From Paramyrothecium sp. XJ0827 (Eukaryota > Ascomycota > Sordariomycetes > Hypocreales > Stachybotryaceae), in the NCBI GenBank assembly GCA_020881915.1, contig JAJFPB010000001.1, forward strand, positions 2,790,001 to 2,854,000: a stretch of 64,000 nucleotides of DNA, written 5' to 3'. Below, one piece after another: positions 11,990-22,461 of the stretch. The position numbers were made by a program, and so were the translations under genes. The notes beneath the pieces are model-generated. The model was not told the origin of the DNA. It searched no databases and saw only the letters and a list, made by a program, of their open reading frames with translations. The first letter of the stretch is position 1; each line of letters starts with the position of its first letter.

Positions 11990-13203
11990 GGCGAGGAGAC
12001 CTGGGCTTTTGTCGATTTCCGGTTGTGTTGGGCTGTCTGCCTCGTCTGGGGAATGTTGGGGAAGGACAATTGAATGTCACAAATAACCCCGACGCGGATG
12101 AAAAACAATGAGCAAGGAAGAATAAGAAGACGAAGAAGAAGGAATACGAGGAAGACTAGTAACGAAGGGATCGAAGGAGAAAAAGTCAACAGAGCACAGA
12201 TGTTTAGCTAGCCCGCAGAGCAATCGATGGGAGAGACCAGGGGGGGGGGCGGCTCGTCAGGAAAACCTTGGGTGCCAAACTTTCCTCCTTGCTAAGCCGA
12301 GCTCCCGGACCTATGGCTCGACGAATTGAGCGGATCTGACTGACTGATGGCAGCTCTCCCCTTCTGCATTGACGAGGCTTTTTCGTTTTCTGGCCCGTGG
12401 AAATTTAGAATGGCTGCCGTTTCCGTCCAGTCCATGCACAAAACAAAAACCCCCTAAAGGGGCTCGCTGATTGGGCCGGGCCCCCCAAGGTAGTGTAGCG
12501 TACCTGCTTTAGCGCATCCAGGGGGTGGCAAGGAGCGGGTGGGGACCGGCAGCCCTCATCTGGTGTTCTCTGGCGTCCTCTGGTGTGCCAAGCGTTCCAC
12601 CCTTCAGGGGTCGGGGCCGGGCCTTCCATGGTGGAGGGTAGCGTTCTTTGCTGGGTAAGGATGAGGTGGGGAGATAAGATAGGCTCGTGTCCGGCAGCTT
12701 GGAGAGACGTTTGGCCAACCTCATCTCATCACGGCATCTACGCAAACACCAACCATTACAGTGAAAGACAGACAAGTCTCCTCCGCAGCTTGTTTTAGAA
12801 AGAACGTGTTTCTTGCTATGTAAATCGGTAAAAGCTGACAACACTCGTTACGCATTACGTCGTGATTATCATTATCACTGGTCCGGCGTTGCGCTACGCC
12901 ATACCAATACTCAGTCGTTGCCTCATTTCACCCCAGACTCCTGCGTTTTCCTGGTCGATCGTGAGCTCCGGTCATCTGCTGCCCGCTTCGCCGCTTCCCT
13001 GAAATGCGTCAGCCTTCAAGGCCACAGTGACAACTTGGCCTCCTGGCCTCTCCTAGAGTAGGAGGCTCCGCTCATGCTGAAAGGGTGATCCAAGCTGCGT
13101 ATATCCCATATTCCAGTCCCCTCGTTCACTTCGTTACCTTGGTCGCGTCGATTGCCTCGCTCAAATCGGCCTCGCTTTTCAAGGCCTCACAACACTGCCG
13201 CCC
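11990..13203. other. Psg1-like gene promoter and flanking DNA
   Basis: Minus-strand leader and promoter of the Psg1-like gene. The sequence is polypurine on the plus strand (12100-12180, AAGAAGA-type runs), which gives a CT-rich leader on the coding strand. Near 12450 an imperfect CCCCC/GGGG hairpin is present. No further gene is supported. Confidence 0.4.
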
Positions 13204-13755
13204 TTACTCGAATCGGTCCTCCAGGGACGGGAACGTGAGGGTAGTCCAGCTGAACCAAGTATTCCTTGGCCAGTAGACGTCGATGTCGTAGTCGCTTGGG
13301 TCCACATTCAAACCCTCCATGCTCGGGTCGGTGTACACCAACTCGTGGGGCAGAGACTCGATCTGCTTGATGCCCTCCGTCAACAGGCTGCGTTGGCTGG
13401 GCAGAGCGACGGGCCGTCTGTTGAACCACTTCTCCGCAAACTTCTTCTTCCTGGCCTCGATCTTTTCCTGGGCGCGGCGGTAGGCGGCTCGCAGCTCGGC
13501 AAGCTCTTCCGCAATCTCTGCTAGCCGACCCGGCACGAGCTCTGTGGTCTTGCAGTCGTCAACAGGGCAGGTCAGGATGCCGAGGGCCATCTTCTTCTGA
13601 CGGATGATGGTGGGGCAGTCGTCGGGCTTGGGTAAGGGCTCCTGGAACTTCTTCATGTGCGTCACCAGGTTGACGACGTACGGTCGGCACCATACCCAGT
13701 GGATGTGGCGTTCATAATGGCAGTAAGGGCAGTACTCGTACTGGTCGATGCACAT
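13204..13755 (-). CDS. Hypothetical protein with N-terminal Cys/His cluster and coiled coil
   Basis: Single-exon frame of 183 residues. I do not recognise a named family. It begins with Cys at position 2, then a CPYC pair (9-12), a His-rich run (HYERHIHW), C23, and later C47 and a CPVDDC pair, which together could bind zinc. Residues about 80-115 are a charged, Ala/Glu/Arg-rich coiled coil (ELAELRAAYRRAQEKIEARK). The C-terminus is acidic and aromatic. No signal peptide or membrane segment is present, so a soluble intracellular protein is likely. Short fungal proteins starting Met-Cys with an early CxxC are common in sordariomycetes and mostly uncharacterised. Codon use and frame length support coding. 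Confidence 0.65.
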   Translation of the reverse strand: MCIDQYEYCPYCHYERHIHWVWCRPYVVNLVTHMKKFQEPLPKPDDCPTIIRQKKMALGILTCPVDDCKTTELVPGRLAEIAEELAELRAAYRRAQEKIEARKKKFAEKWFNRRPVALPSQRSLLTEGIKQIESLPHELVYTDPSMEGLNVDPSDYDIDVYWPRNTWFSWTTLTFPSLEDRFE

Positions 13756-14691
13756 GCCGCCTCGGAGTGATCGCGATGTTTCTTCTAGGTGTTGGTTGTT
13801 CCTTGCTCTGTGGTCCTTCGCGCGAAGGTGTTAGTACCCTGGATGTTCCGGACGTGCATCTTGGCGGACGTGACTGACGGACTTGAGAGATGATGATGGG
13901 CTAACACAGTCGTGCAAAGTGATGAACTGCAGCAGTGTTTGTTTGCGTTGCGCATCTGCGGATGGATGAAAATTGAGACACGCTTGAGCACCACGAGGCG
14001 GATGCAAATGTGAGGAAGAAGTGCGAGGGGACCAGCCAGCATTTGCTCAAAAACATCACCCAGATCTCACTCTTCCAGCCATCGGTCCCCTTTGCCAGCT
14101 GGTGAGGACTGTGACAGGTGCCGCCTGTCATGGCGCGCGCATCACCACATCACGGACGGTGACAGCTGTCCTAGACGTGGTTGTAAACCTCGACTGTCCG
14201 CCAAGGCTGCTCCCAAAAATCCATTTTGCTCTCCAATCTATGGATGTCGAGACGTGGGTTTCATCGCCTCAAGGCTGTCTGGGCCTGATACTACTCCTTT
14301 CTTTCTTTTCTCTCTATTTCTTCTTTCCCTTCTCCTCATATCCTTTTGGTACAAAGGTTGAATGAATCGAGTTGCCCTTTTCTTCCAGGGTCCTGCTGGC
14401 CATTCTACCAGAGTGCTACTAAATTTGTACATACACGTCGCGAACCACAAGATCGAGTTTCGTTTCTGCATTCTGCTAACCCATTTTGCTGCCTGTATTG
14501 TGCACCCAGGCTTTTGGTTTAACAGTGGCAACGAGATCGTCCTACTATTTGGAGCAAGAAGAAGAAGAAAAGATTGTTTTTATTTGAAATTTATTATATT
14601 TTTGTTGTATTTTAATTTCTATTTCATGTTATTTCTATTTTATTTTCCTGTTAATTTTATTTTATATTTCTTTGATTGCAGACATCAACGG
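13756..14691. other. Intergenic region ending in an AT-rich tract
   Basis: Promoter side of the 13.2-kb gene. From about 14560 to 14685 the plus strand becomes very T-rich with short A/T words, abruptly different from the GC-richer neighbours, and this tract abuts the truncated end of the helicase relic. No gene is supported. Confidence 0.5.
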
Positions 14692-16154
14692 TCAAGTAAT
14701 ATTGAGTGCTCCAGCAGCAACCACACGGGCGAGCAGAGATGTTGTGTATTGGCTGCCGAAAGGGTTGGACGTGATAGCATTGTCGAGTTCATGCTCCGCT
14801 GTCAAATACGGGCCCTTTTGCTTGACATCTCCTGTGATGAGCCATGCCCGTGGACGGAAGAACGCGAGGGTGGCCATGGTTGTGGCCTCATGCCACACGC
14901 CGGCCTCATCCATGATAACAAGGTCGGGCTGGAAGTTTTGACGAAAGAGGGGATCGGAAGCGGCGATAGGTGTAGTGACAAAAGTGTAGTGACAATGATG
15001 CCTTCGAAGTTGTTGAGGAAGTCCCGATAGAGCATCTTTGATGCTTGACTTAACAAAGCTCTTTTCCTCATCGCCTAGCAGTTCGCCTTTCTCTGTGTTT
15101 TCGAGAGCATCCACAAGCTTGGAGTAAGTCTTCTTCACATCCTCATGCTGGAGGTACTTGAGAGCTGCGTAGTGAAGAGATTGCTCAACATGCTGTTGTC
15201 TAGCCTCACGAGACTCCTTCGATAGCCTACTCAAATCCATATTGAGTCCTTGCATTGCTGCCATTGCGGTTGCTGTGAACTGCACAGTGTATGGATCCAC
15301 TGGGCCATTGATGGAGGAGTGATCAGTGGGAGGCTCTGCAGTAGAGGGCTGCTCGGTTGGGGCTTGCTTAGTAGAAGACTTCTTCCGATGTACCGACCTG
15401 ATTTCGTTCATCATGGGATAGAGACGGATAACCAGGGGGCAGTCGGAAAACCAGAGTTCTTGAACGTGTTTGTCAGGCGGGTTGTAAGCTCATCAACACC
15501 GGCGTTATTGTTGACCAGGTAAAGGATCTTTTGTCGCTGTGGAATTGCCTGTTGAGCCCCCGCCTGTTGATCGCACTGCCCGAATAAAATGAACATAATG
15601 ATCGTTTCCATACGATGTGTTTTGCCACATCCTGCAACACCTGGAATAAAACCGAGACCAGCAGGTAGTTTACGCAGACCCTGAATTGCCTGCTTCATGG
15701 GCAGATTCATCATTCGGAATGTGTATGCCCCTCATCGTGTGCAGACTTCCAGATAAGGTACGTCTGACAATGTTGCGGAATGACAACGCTTGGGAAGTCA
15801 ATGCGGGTGGCGGACCACTCGGATGCATCTCTGCCATCGGTCACGAACGTGTCATCGGCTTCCTCTTCGAAGTGGAAGACATCTTTGTGCCCAGTGGCCC
15901 AGGAGTGAACCTTCGTTGTTGACAGCGTTGCTGAGACCTGGGAAGGCATCGAAGAGATTGACGAATTTGTCGGTCTTGAAGCCTAGCAGGTACTGATAGG
16001 CATGGAGGTCCAAGGACCGAGTAGATCCAGGCGTTAGAAGACCTAAGGTTTCCTCGAAACTGGGGTGATGAAGTGCATTGATCGCATGCACTTGGCGTTT
16101 GAGCGTCGTGTCCGACCACATGCGTTTGATGGTGATGGGTTGTGCCTCTTTCAT
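14692..16154 (-). pseudogene. Helicase relic, ATPase (Walker A/B) block
   Basis: Four overlapping minus-strand frames read as one broken protein: 16154-15852, 15949-15710, 15713-15411 and 15414-14692. They carry, in order, an N-terminal region (SLDLHAYQYLLGFKTDKFV), a Walker A loop GVAGCGKT near 15630, LYLVNNNAGVDELTTRL, and a Walker B-like MDEAG near 14910 followed by a WLITGD motif. This is the first RecA-like lobe of a UPF1/Dna2-like superfamily-1 helicase. Switching frames is needed near 15870, 15720 and 15440, and an 11-bp direct repeat offset by 14 bp (14971-14981 and 14985-14995) disrupts the IIVTT segment. The block stops at the AT-rich tract without the second lobe. Short insertions or deletions from sequencing could account for part of this, but not for the missing lobe. 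Confidence 0.7.
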
Positions 16155-16218
16155 TGCGCGCTCTAGCTAGGCAACAGCCATCGGAGCAACTGCTTGGAAT
16201 AGTCGCTGACGTGTTTTC

Positions 16219-17073
16219 CTAGGCACTAGTATTAGGCGAGTACATGAAAGCTTCTGTGAAACGAAGGTGCTTTACCTCATCCGAGTTCAAACCACGGGAA
16301 ATGAACGCTTCTGCATTTCTGTTCACAAACTCGAGTTGGTCCAGCTCTGGAGCAGCCTCTTCGACGATCTTTCGCAGTTTGAATGTGAGATCGCCCAGGA
16401 CCTTGTCCGAAATGACCGACGGGGTCTCATGCTGCTTGGCGAATTTGATCCTGCAGAGTGAGGATGTGAATGTGAGGATGAGGTGCAAGGTACGTTTATG
16501 TCCAACCGCTTCGCAATCAAGACACGAGGTAATGGTTGTTCTACCAGTTGTTGTCGCAAGTTCCATGTACAGTCGGTAAAGGTTGATCGCCAGATGTTGC
16601 TTGCCCGCCTTGTGGATCGAGAGATGGTTATCGTAACCGATGAAAGTACCACGATTGAGAAGGCAAATGAAGATACCTCGGGCGCGAGTCGATGCCAATG
16701 TCACGAATGTGGACTGGCCAGTGAAACCAGGATGGGTTGCGGCAGTGAAGTCAGCGAACACGAAGTCGGCTTCGTCGCCCTGTGCGTCGTCGAAAATCTT
16801 TGCCTTGATACGAGCCACATCATCCTCCGATACCACTCCATCTTGTATCATCTGCGTGATTTGGCGTCGATACTCCATTACTTGAGCCTTGTAAGGACTG
16901 ATAATCATGATATTGGCAGGCTTGTCGTTGTTCTTTCCAAGACCTTGGAGCGGTGACTTGATGATGTGGCGTCCTTCTCGATGGCTTCTCAGCCTCTCAA
17001 CGATGCCAAAATCGAGACCGAACTGAACCGAGTTGGCAACGATATGAAAGTCGATTGCCCCGTCTTTGACATC
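16219..17073 (-). pseudogene. Helicase relic, second RecA lobe and C-terminus
   Basis: Minus-strand frame open for 284 codons from just after a TAG at 17076-17074 to the stop at 16219. It contains FGIVERLRSHREGRHIIKSP, IMIISPYKAQ (motif IV-like), QGDEADFVFAD (motif V-like), and STFVTLASTRARG (motif VI region), the signatures of the second lobe of UPF1/Dna2-like helicases. The same frame reads upstream of the TAG as HLGQHIKSCTLNKVILGDED, so the stop interrupts real coding sequence. A SCLDCEAVGH run could be half a zinc knuckle. This C-terminal block lies upstream (in reading direction) of the ATPase block at 16154-14692, the reverse of the normal domain order. Confidence 0.65.
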
Positions 17074-17456
17074 CTAAGCCGCAGACTGCGATGCATCCTC
17101 ATCTCCGAGGATGACTTTGTTGAGAGTACAGCTCTTGATATGCTGGCCCAAATGCAAACGGAGCCAGCAGAATCATCGTCGAAACCAAGACCGCGGGATG
17201 ATAGGCTGAGTTGGATCATAGAGAAGTCATCCTTAGGGATATGCATTGCGAGGGCAACATCCAAGGATTCGCTGCCTGGCCGAGCGAAATGAGACGCAGC
17301 ATCAGTACTTGGGGTGCTGATCAATACATCCCCAATCTTCAGGAGGCCATGCACTGGTACCGTCCAGTCTCCAGCTAGGCCACCAACAGTATCGAAATAC
17401 TTCTGGCTCCTGTCAAGGTCGATGTTGTCGGAATTGTTCTCCACGTCACTGCTCAT
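16989..17456 (-). pseudogene. N-terminal fragment of the helicase locus
   Basis: The frame from the ATG at 17456 (MSSDVENNSDNIDLDRSQKY) runs 155 codons to a stop at 16989. Its first half looks genuine, but from about 17170 the helicase sequence continues in another frame (HLGQHIKSCT), so a frameshift separates the two. Upstream there is a TATA box at 17651-17659 and a leader intron at 17533-17479, so the 5' end appears intact although the coding body is broken. A truncated protein could still be made. Confidence 0.5.
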
Positions 17457-17478
17457 TGTCGGCACGCAGGTGTATCAG

Positions 17479-17533
17479 CTATTCAAGCAATGTTAGCAGT
17501 TGGATGGCACATTCTGTGTGAAATGTTACTTAC
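17479..17533 (-). other. 5' UTR intron of the helicase locus
   Basis: A 55-bp intron with a GTAAGTAAC donor, GCTAAC branch point and AATAG acceptor lies 23 bp upstream of the ATG at 17456 on the minus strand. All three splice signals are near consensus. Confidence 0.55.
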
Positions 17534-17650
17534 CTTGACGTGGTTCGGAGAGACGATACGAACAGACGAGAATGACGGCGCAAAGAAGCAGGTGCGTTTG
17601 TATGATGAAGGAGGAGAGACGAGGAGGATGTGAGGGGTGTTGTGAGGGAG

Positions 17651-17659
17651 GAATTTATA
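17651..17659 (-). promoter_or_regulatory. TATA box of the helicase locus
   Basis: TATAAATTC on the minus strand, about 195 bp upstream of the ATG, followed by a CT-rich leader with CTCCTC runs and then the leader intron. Spacing to a start site near 17620 is plausible. Confidence 0.45.
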
Positions 17660-17699
17660 CGCCCAAGTGTTGGATTTGTGGGTCAACTGTCGTGCACTC

Positions 17700-18300
17700 A
17701 GGACAGCCCGTTACAGCTGGCAGTCTAGGCAGCCGTTGACAAACATTGTAGGCTCGAATAGCAAGGCAAGTATTGTCCGTCAAATCATCCTATTGTTCGT
17801 GATTACAATGCTCAAACGGTTACTTACTGTGGTTTAACTTCAAGAAATAGTGGATCTTAAGAAGGAGAAAATAAGAAAAAAAATAAGAAAGATACAAGGA
17901 AGACATAAGAAAAATATAAGGAAGATATAAGAAAAACAAAATATAAATATAAGAAGAATAAAAGTAAAATATAAGAATTTTTAAATAATATTAATATTTT
18001 TAAAAACTGATTTTAAGTTTTTATTGTAAATAGTTTTGAAGATTTTCTAAAGATCACCAGATTCCTCCATCCTCCACCGTTTACAACACTTATTGCGTAC
18101 CTTGACGACATGTTAAGTATCCCTTAGAGCTGCAACCCCATATCTGCTAAGGGCGTCAACGGTGAGATTCTTTGTCATGCCAAGCAAAATGTGGTCTGAC
18201 TGTAATCGACGGACTGCGTTAGCAGGTCTCCCAAGGTCTGGCTAAATCTATACTAAGTATTGTCGGGAAATATAGCTATTGTCTTTTGCTCGTAAATAGA
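17700..18300. other. AT-rich, purine-rich tract
   Basis: Between about 17860 and 18050 the plus strand is dominated by ATAAGAA/ATATAAG words and then poly-A/T, with no coding potential. Compositionally it mirrors, in inverted sense, the T-rich tract at 14560-14685 on the other side of the helicase relic. Confidence 0.55.
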
Positions 18301-18732
18301 AAACCGAGAAAATGAATGCACAAACAAACGAAAAGACAGGCGAAAAGACAAACGAAAAGACAAACGAAAAGACAAACGAAAAGACAAACGAAAAGACAAA
18401 CGAAAAGACAAACGAAAAGACAAACGAAAAGACAAACGAAAAGACAAACGAAAAGACAAACGAAAGAAGACTACCATGAGCTTGGATCTGCTTGGAATAG
18501 ACCAACCGAGGCTCACAACATGCGGCACTACTGTTGCTTGGCGCGTATCGCGCAAAGAGGGATCTGTCAAGCTACTGCCTTCAATGTTGACTACTTGCCA
18601 AGGCGAAGGTAAGGTAGTATCAGCCGCCGTTTCTCTCAATATACTTCTGATACGTTCCCCGACTTCTTCCAACATCAATCTTAGACTCCCCGCGGCCTCT
18701 CTGAATACCAATGCCGTGCAATCAAAATACAT
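18253..18732 (-). CDS. Unrecognised ORF running into the minisatellite
   Basis: A 159-codon minus-strand frame. Its first 88 residues look protein-like (REAAGSLRLMLEEVGERIRS), then the 12-bp minisatellite adds an RLSF repeat tail. There is no known domain, signal peptide or clear promoter, and it sits in the degraded accessory block. It may be a relic exon joined by chance to the repeat. Confidence 0.25.
   Translation of the reverse strand: MYFDCTALVFREAAGSLRLMLEEVGERIRSILRETAADTTLPSPWQVVNIEGSSLTDPSLRDTRQATVVPHVVSLGWSIPSRSKLMVVFFRLSFRLSFRLSFRLSFRLSFRLSFRLSFRLSFRLSFRLSFRLSFRLFVHSFSRFSIYEQKTIAIFPDNT
18331..18462. repeat. 12-bp minisatellite, 11 copies
   Basis: Eleven tandem copies of AAAAGACAAACG. 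The first copy has a variant (AAAAGACAGGCG); the others are identical apart from the degenerate right edge. The unit length is a multiple of three and has no stop in several frames, so it encodes KRQT repeats on the plus strand and RLSF or FVFS repeats on the minus strand. Confidence 0.95.
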
Positions 18733-18739
18733 AGCGTAA

Positions 18740-21700
18740 CGTGCTCGCTCGGATCACCAGCACTACCCACAGTGAATTTGTGATGTTCTCTCTCGAGTAC
18801 GCCAAGGTAGCCAGAGTGGTAGCCATCGACGCCGCCGCAGGGAGGGCGATTGAGCCAAGCGGATGTCACAGAATATCTCAGCTTTCAACGCAGCTATACA
18901 TAATAGGTCGAATTCCAGGTCTCATGAAGACTACGGATGTGAAGATATACGATGTCTGCTATGCTAATATTTCCCCTGCTCAACCCCTTGGCTGCTGAAC
19001 CCCTTCGACGCATCACTTGGAGACATTTCTCAACAAATGCAAGATTCTCAAATGCTCAATCAACCATTAATATTCGCCCTGTCTATGTGTCCGTCGCAGA
19101 CTCCAGCGGTGTGTCTCCATGCTGTTCTTGATCTTGCTTGTAGTTCTCCCTCTCTTGCCTCCTTTTCACATACCTCCTCTGTCAGTCGAGGGACCTGTAT
19201 TGGTAAGATCCAACAGTGGAAGGTAACATTATCCGAGCTTTTACTCTCTCCAGGTAAGTAAGAAGATCCATGAATATCCTAGGGGGAATATCAGGGAAGT
19301 TCACGAGTATACCCGAGGCGTTATTAGCGTAGACCTAAGGGAAGTGAGGACACGAAAGTTATTGCAACTCAATATAGCCGGAGTGAGTGTGATAGAAGTT
19401 TGGTGCTCTTCGGATACCAGACATGCCAGATTTGTAAGATCGTCGGTATTCTTCGGACACGGGATGTGTGAAAGTTGGTCGTTTGGGGATATGCCTGCCA
19501 TACTTTTCAAAAATCTTCTTCTCGGCAAAACAAGTCTTTGTGCACGACTACTAACAGAATGGGACGTGTATTGTTTCATTTGCGCACGATGAGGCAAATA
19601 AGTCCCTTCTCAGGGCGACGAGAATCTTCACACCATTTTTGCTGTTCTTCTAGCAATTCCGTCACCTTTTCTTTATCTCGGGCTTTCTTTGCGTCGGTGC
19701 CTACGGCAGTGCCTTTGGGAGATGAAACGAAAAATGAAGTTCAAGTCCTTGCTTCCTTGGTGCCTTTGGCCTCGGTGCCTTTGGGAGGTGGGAAGGCAAA
19801 ATAAACAGGACTTGGTGCTCTGTGCGGCCATCGCATTCCATTGACGAGACATCCGTCACGTCTTCGGTTGAGCGTTTTCATCATCACACGAGTGTTATAT
19901 TACCCCAACGACCTGCCCTTCGAGACGTCGGCATAGTATTGAGTCGACCGACCGATCGTTGCCTGATCTTAGGCGCTCGCTCACTCGTTCGTGCGTGCAT
20001 GAACTCGGACAATAACTACGATCAAGGTTAGAATATGGAATAGTGATAGAAGAAAGACGTACCAATGCTAGAGTCAAATCCTTTTTGAGAAGCGTAGATA
20101 GCTTGTGCGGCGCGACAGGCAGCACCCTCTCTCGGGCATTCGGAGCGGTATCTGAGCCACTGCGAATATCAAAGAGGTCAATTGATGCATCAAACATGAT
20201 GCTTTCTAATTTGGGGTACCTCCAGATGGCCAAATAAGTCAGACAGGCTGAAAGTCTCGTTTGTTGGAGATTGCAGCTACCAGGTTGTCTGAGCATGGTC
20301 ACTCTTTTATCCCCGAAGTACGTCACAAGGAAGACCTCGTGTGCCACCAACAGCGATATCTAGAATTAGGACGGGGTAACAGGCCTGGCCGATTCTATCC
20401 GCATTGATTTGCAGGTTTACCAGAAACGGGGGTCGTCCATGGAGCCAATGGTGGTCTAGAAGGTGCGATTGCAATATCTAACTCGTGTATGTCGATGAGT
20501 CTCAGGATCCGCCAAGTACTTCAATCGACGCCAAAGAGAAGGTAATCAATGCGAACAACTGGTGACCGCCGAGTCTTTCAGAAAGGTACTCAACGCTTGG
20601 TCCTTGTCATGAACATGAAGACCGTGTCCGTGTTGGAATATGGGGTCCGTCCTATTAGGTGGCTGGGAAAACACCCATATATCGTAGCCTTTCCCTACCT
20701 TATTCATATACTTAATCTGACAAGCAACTTGTTCATGTCTCATACCGTTCAATAGTCCGAGCTCGAATTCTTATACATTCCACCCAGCTTGGCGGCCCCG
20801 TCATATTCACCGACATCCACTTCACCGCTTTGCCTACCATGTCCTTCTGGGTCCTGCAGTAAATACCATACCGTCCCTCGCCACTATAACCAACAAGCCC
20901 TTATCTATACCGTTCGCATCTCCCCTAGACCCCCCCCCCCCCTTTCCCGAAGAATGTAAACTGCCTCTTTTAATTCTCGAGGTGCTCGACCGTATAGTGG
21001 CTGATGCTGATGTCCAGATACGCTATGTCGTCGTCTAATTTGTGCACGGCCAACCTCCGTGTCACGACGATACCCAAAATGCGATCTATCATCCAAAGCG
21101 TTCTCACTATACAGGTATCAATTCACAGGATATCATTTACCTTGGGTTGGTGCTAACACGAAACATATATACGAGCCTACCCCTGGTGTCTTGTCAGGGG
21201 TAAAACACTAATATGGCCATTTTGATCACTGGTTAGGATTATGATTAGTCTATTCAGTGGTTAAAACGGCAATATTACTAATTTATTCCTTTTAAATACG
21301 GTGGGTGTGCTGCTAGTCAGTGACGGTGAGTAACTAGATTTCTGTCGCGATAGCCAGCAAGAAATACCACGGTATCCTCTGTAATACATACTTGGAGACG
21401 ACGATGGCTATCAAAGGATCCGCGACACCCATGCAGTATTGACCGAAGTAAGAAGCGGTATCACTGCTCGGTGTGCTGATCAACGTATCCCAATCTTGAG
21501 GTGCCCATGCAGTGGCATTATTTATTCCTAGTCCATTTTACCTTCCAAAAAGACAAAGTAGGTAGGTAGTCGATTATACTCCCAAGTGACGATCCTGATT
21601 TGTTCTAGAAATATATCACTTCTTGTCCATCCGGAGCATTGCATGTCGAGTTTCGGCATGTAGCGTTCAAAGCAGAGACGTGCAGGAAACAAAGGATCAA

Positions 21701-22461
21701 TGTTCCCACGAGGCAAAAGTTTACTAGACACAGCAGATTCGCCCTCATGGCTAGGACACTAACACTTATCATGTCTCAGTATCGCCTAGACGGGATGGAG
21801 CTGGAAGGGATGTATGCAAATTTCAAGGCACAGGTGTTGAACTGTCGTCCACCAAGACGGGATGGCGTCAACTTTAGATCACCGTTCGCAAATCCAGCCA
21901 ACCATGACTCTTGTCGATCACACCCTGTGTCAGAAGCACCAAGACCAATGTCCAAGAAAGTGTCACAGGTAAACAACAAGTAATTGTTAAGTCATTGCAT
22001 TTCCACTAAGACTACCAAGTCTATGCTTCGTAACCGCGTCGTCCTTCCCGAACTCTCTCGTGCTCTTCAGATCCGTCCGAGTTGTTTTTGATCCAAGACC
22101 ACCGTAAACCACTCATGACAGCAAAGAAAAAAGATAGTTGTACTAAAACCACGACGCCGGGGTGCAAAGCGTCTCTCCCAATGTCCATCCGTCCCATTCT
22201 ACCAAGACTCGATATTCGACACGGCATCAATGGTAAATTTAAGCAAATGAGAAATGAACAACTTTTTGTGCCTGGACTCTTTGTGTCCGAATGACCGCAA
22301 ATCAAGTCGTAGAAGAAACAACCCAGCCCGCCATGGCCTATTGCAAAGGCCGGCGGGATACCGTGGCCGCGTCTTCCGTCCAACTTCAGCCCCCATTCTT
22401 CCCAACTCCGAAATCCCATGGCACGGACATTAGATCATAAATCTCTGTCCCCTGAGATGAT
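18740..22461. other. Gene-poor accessory block
   Basis: About 3.7 kb without a gene I can support. Several short frames exist; the longest (20350-19895, minus, 151 codons) has no recognisable features. A C13 homopolymer occurs near 20929-20941. GGTGCCTTTGG-type imperfect repeats occur at 19690-19795. At about 21385-21525 the sequence resembles 17260-17385 in the helicase locus and is described separately. Confidence 0.4.
21385..21525 (-). pseudogene. Eroded second copy of the helicase N-terminal region
   Basis: The plus-strand run GGTGTGCTGATCAACGTATC and the following CCCAATCTTGAGGTGCCCATGCAGTGG align with the sequence at 17310-17358 with scattered mismatches and one or two gaps; weaker similarity extends leftward. 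The orientation is the same as in the main locus. No open frame remains. It indicates that the helicase family was once present in more than one copy here. Confidence 0.5.

Noticed and set aside
18331..18462. Possible CRISPR array
   Set aside because: Units are contiguous 12-mers without spacers; this is a minisatellite in a eukaryotic genome.
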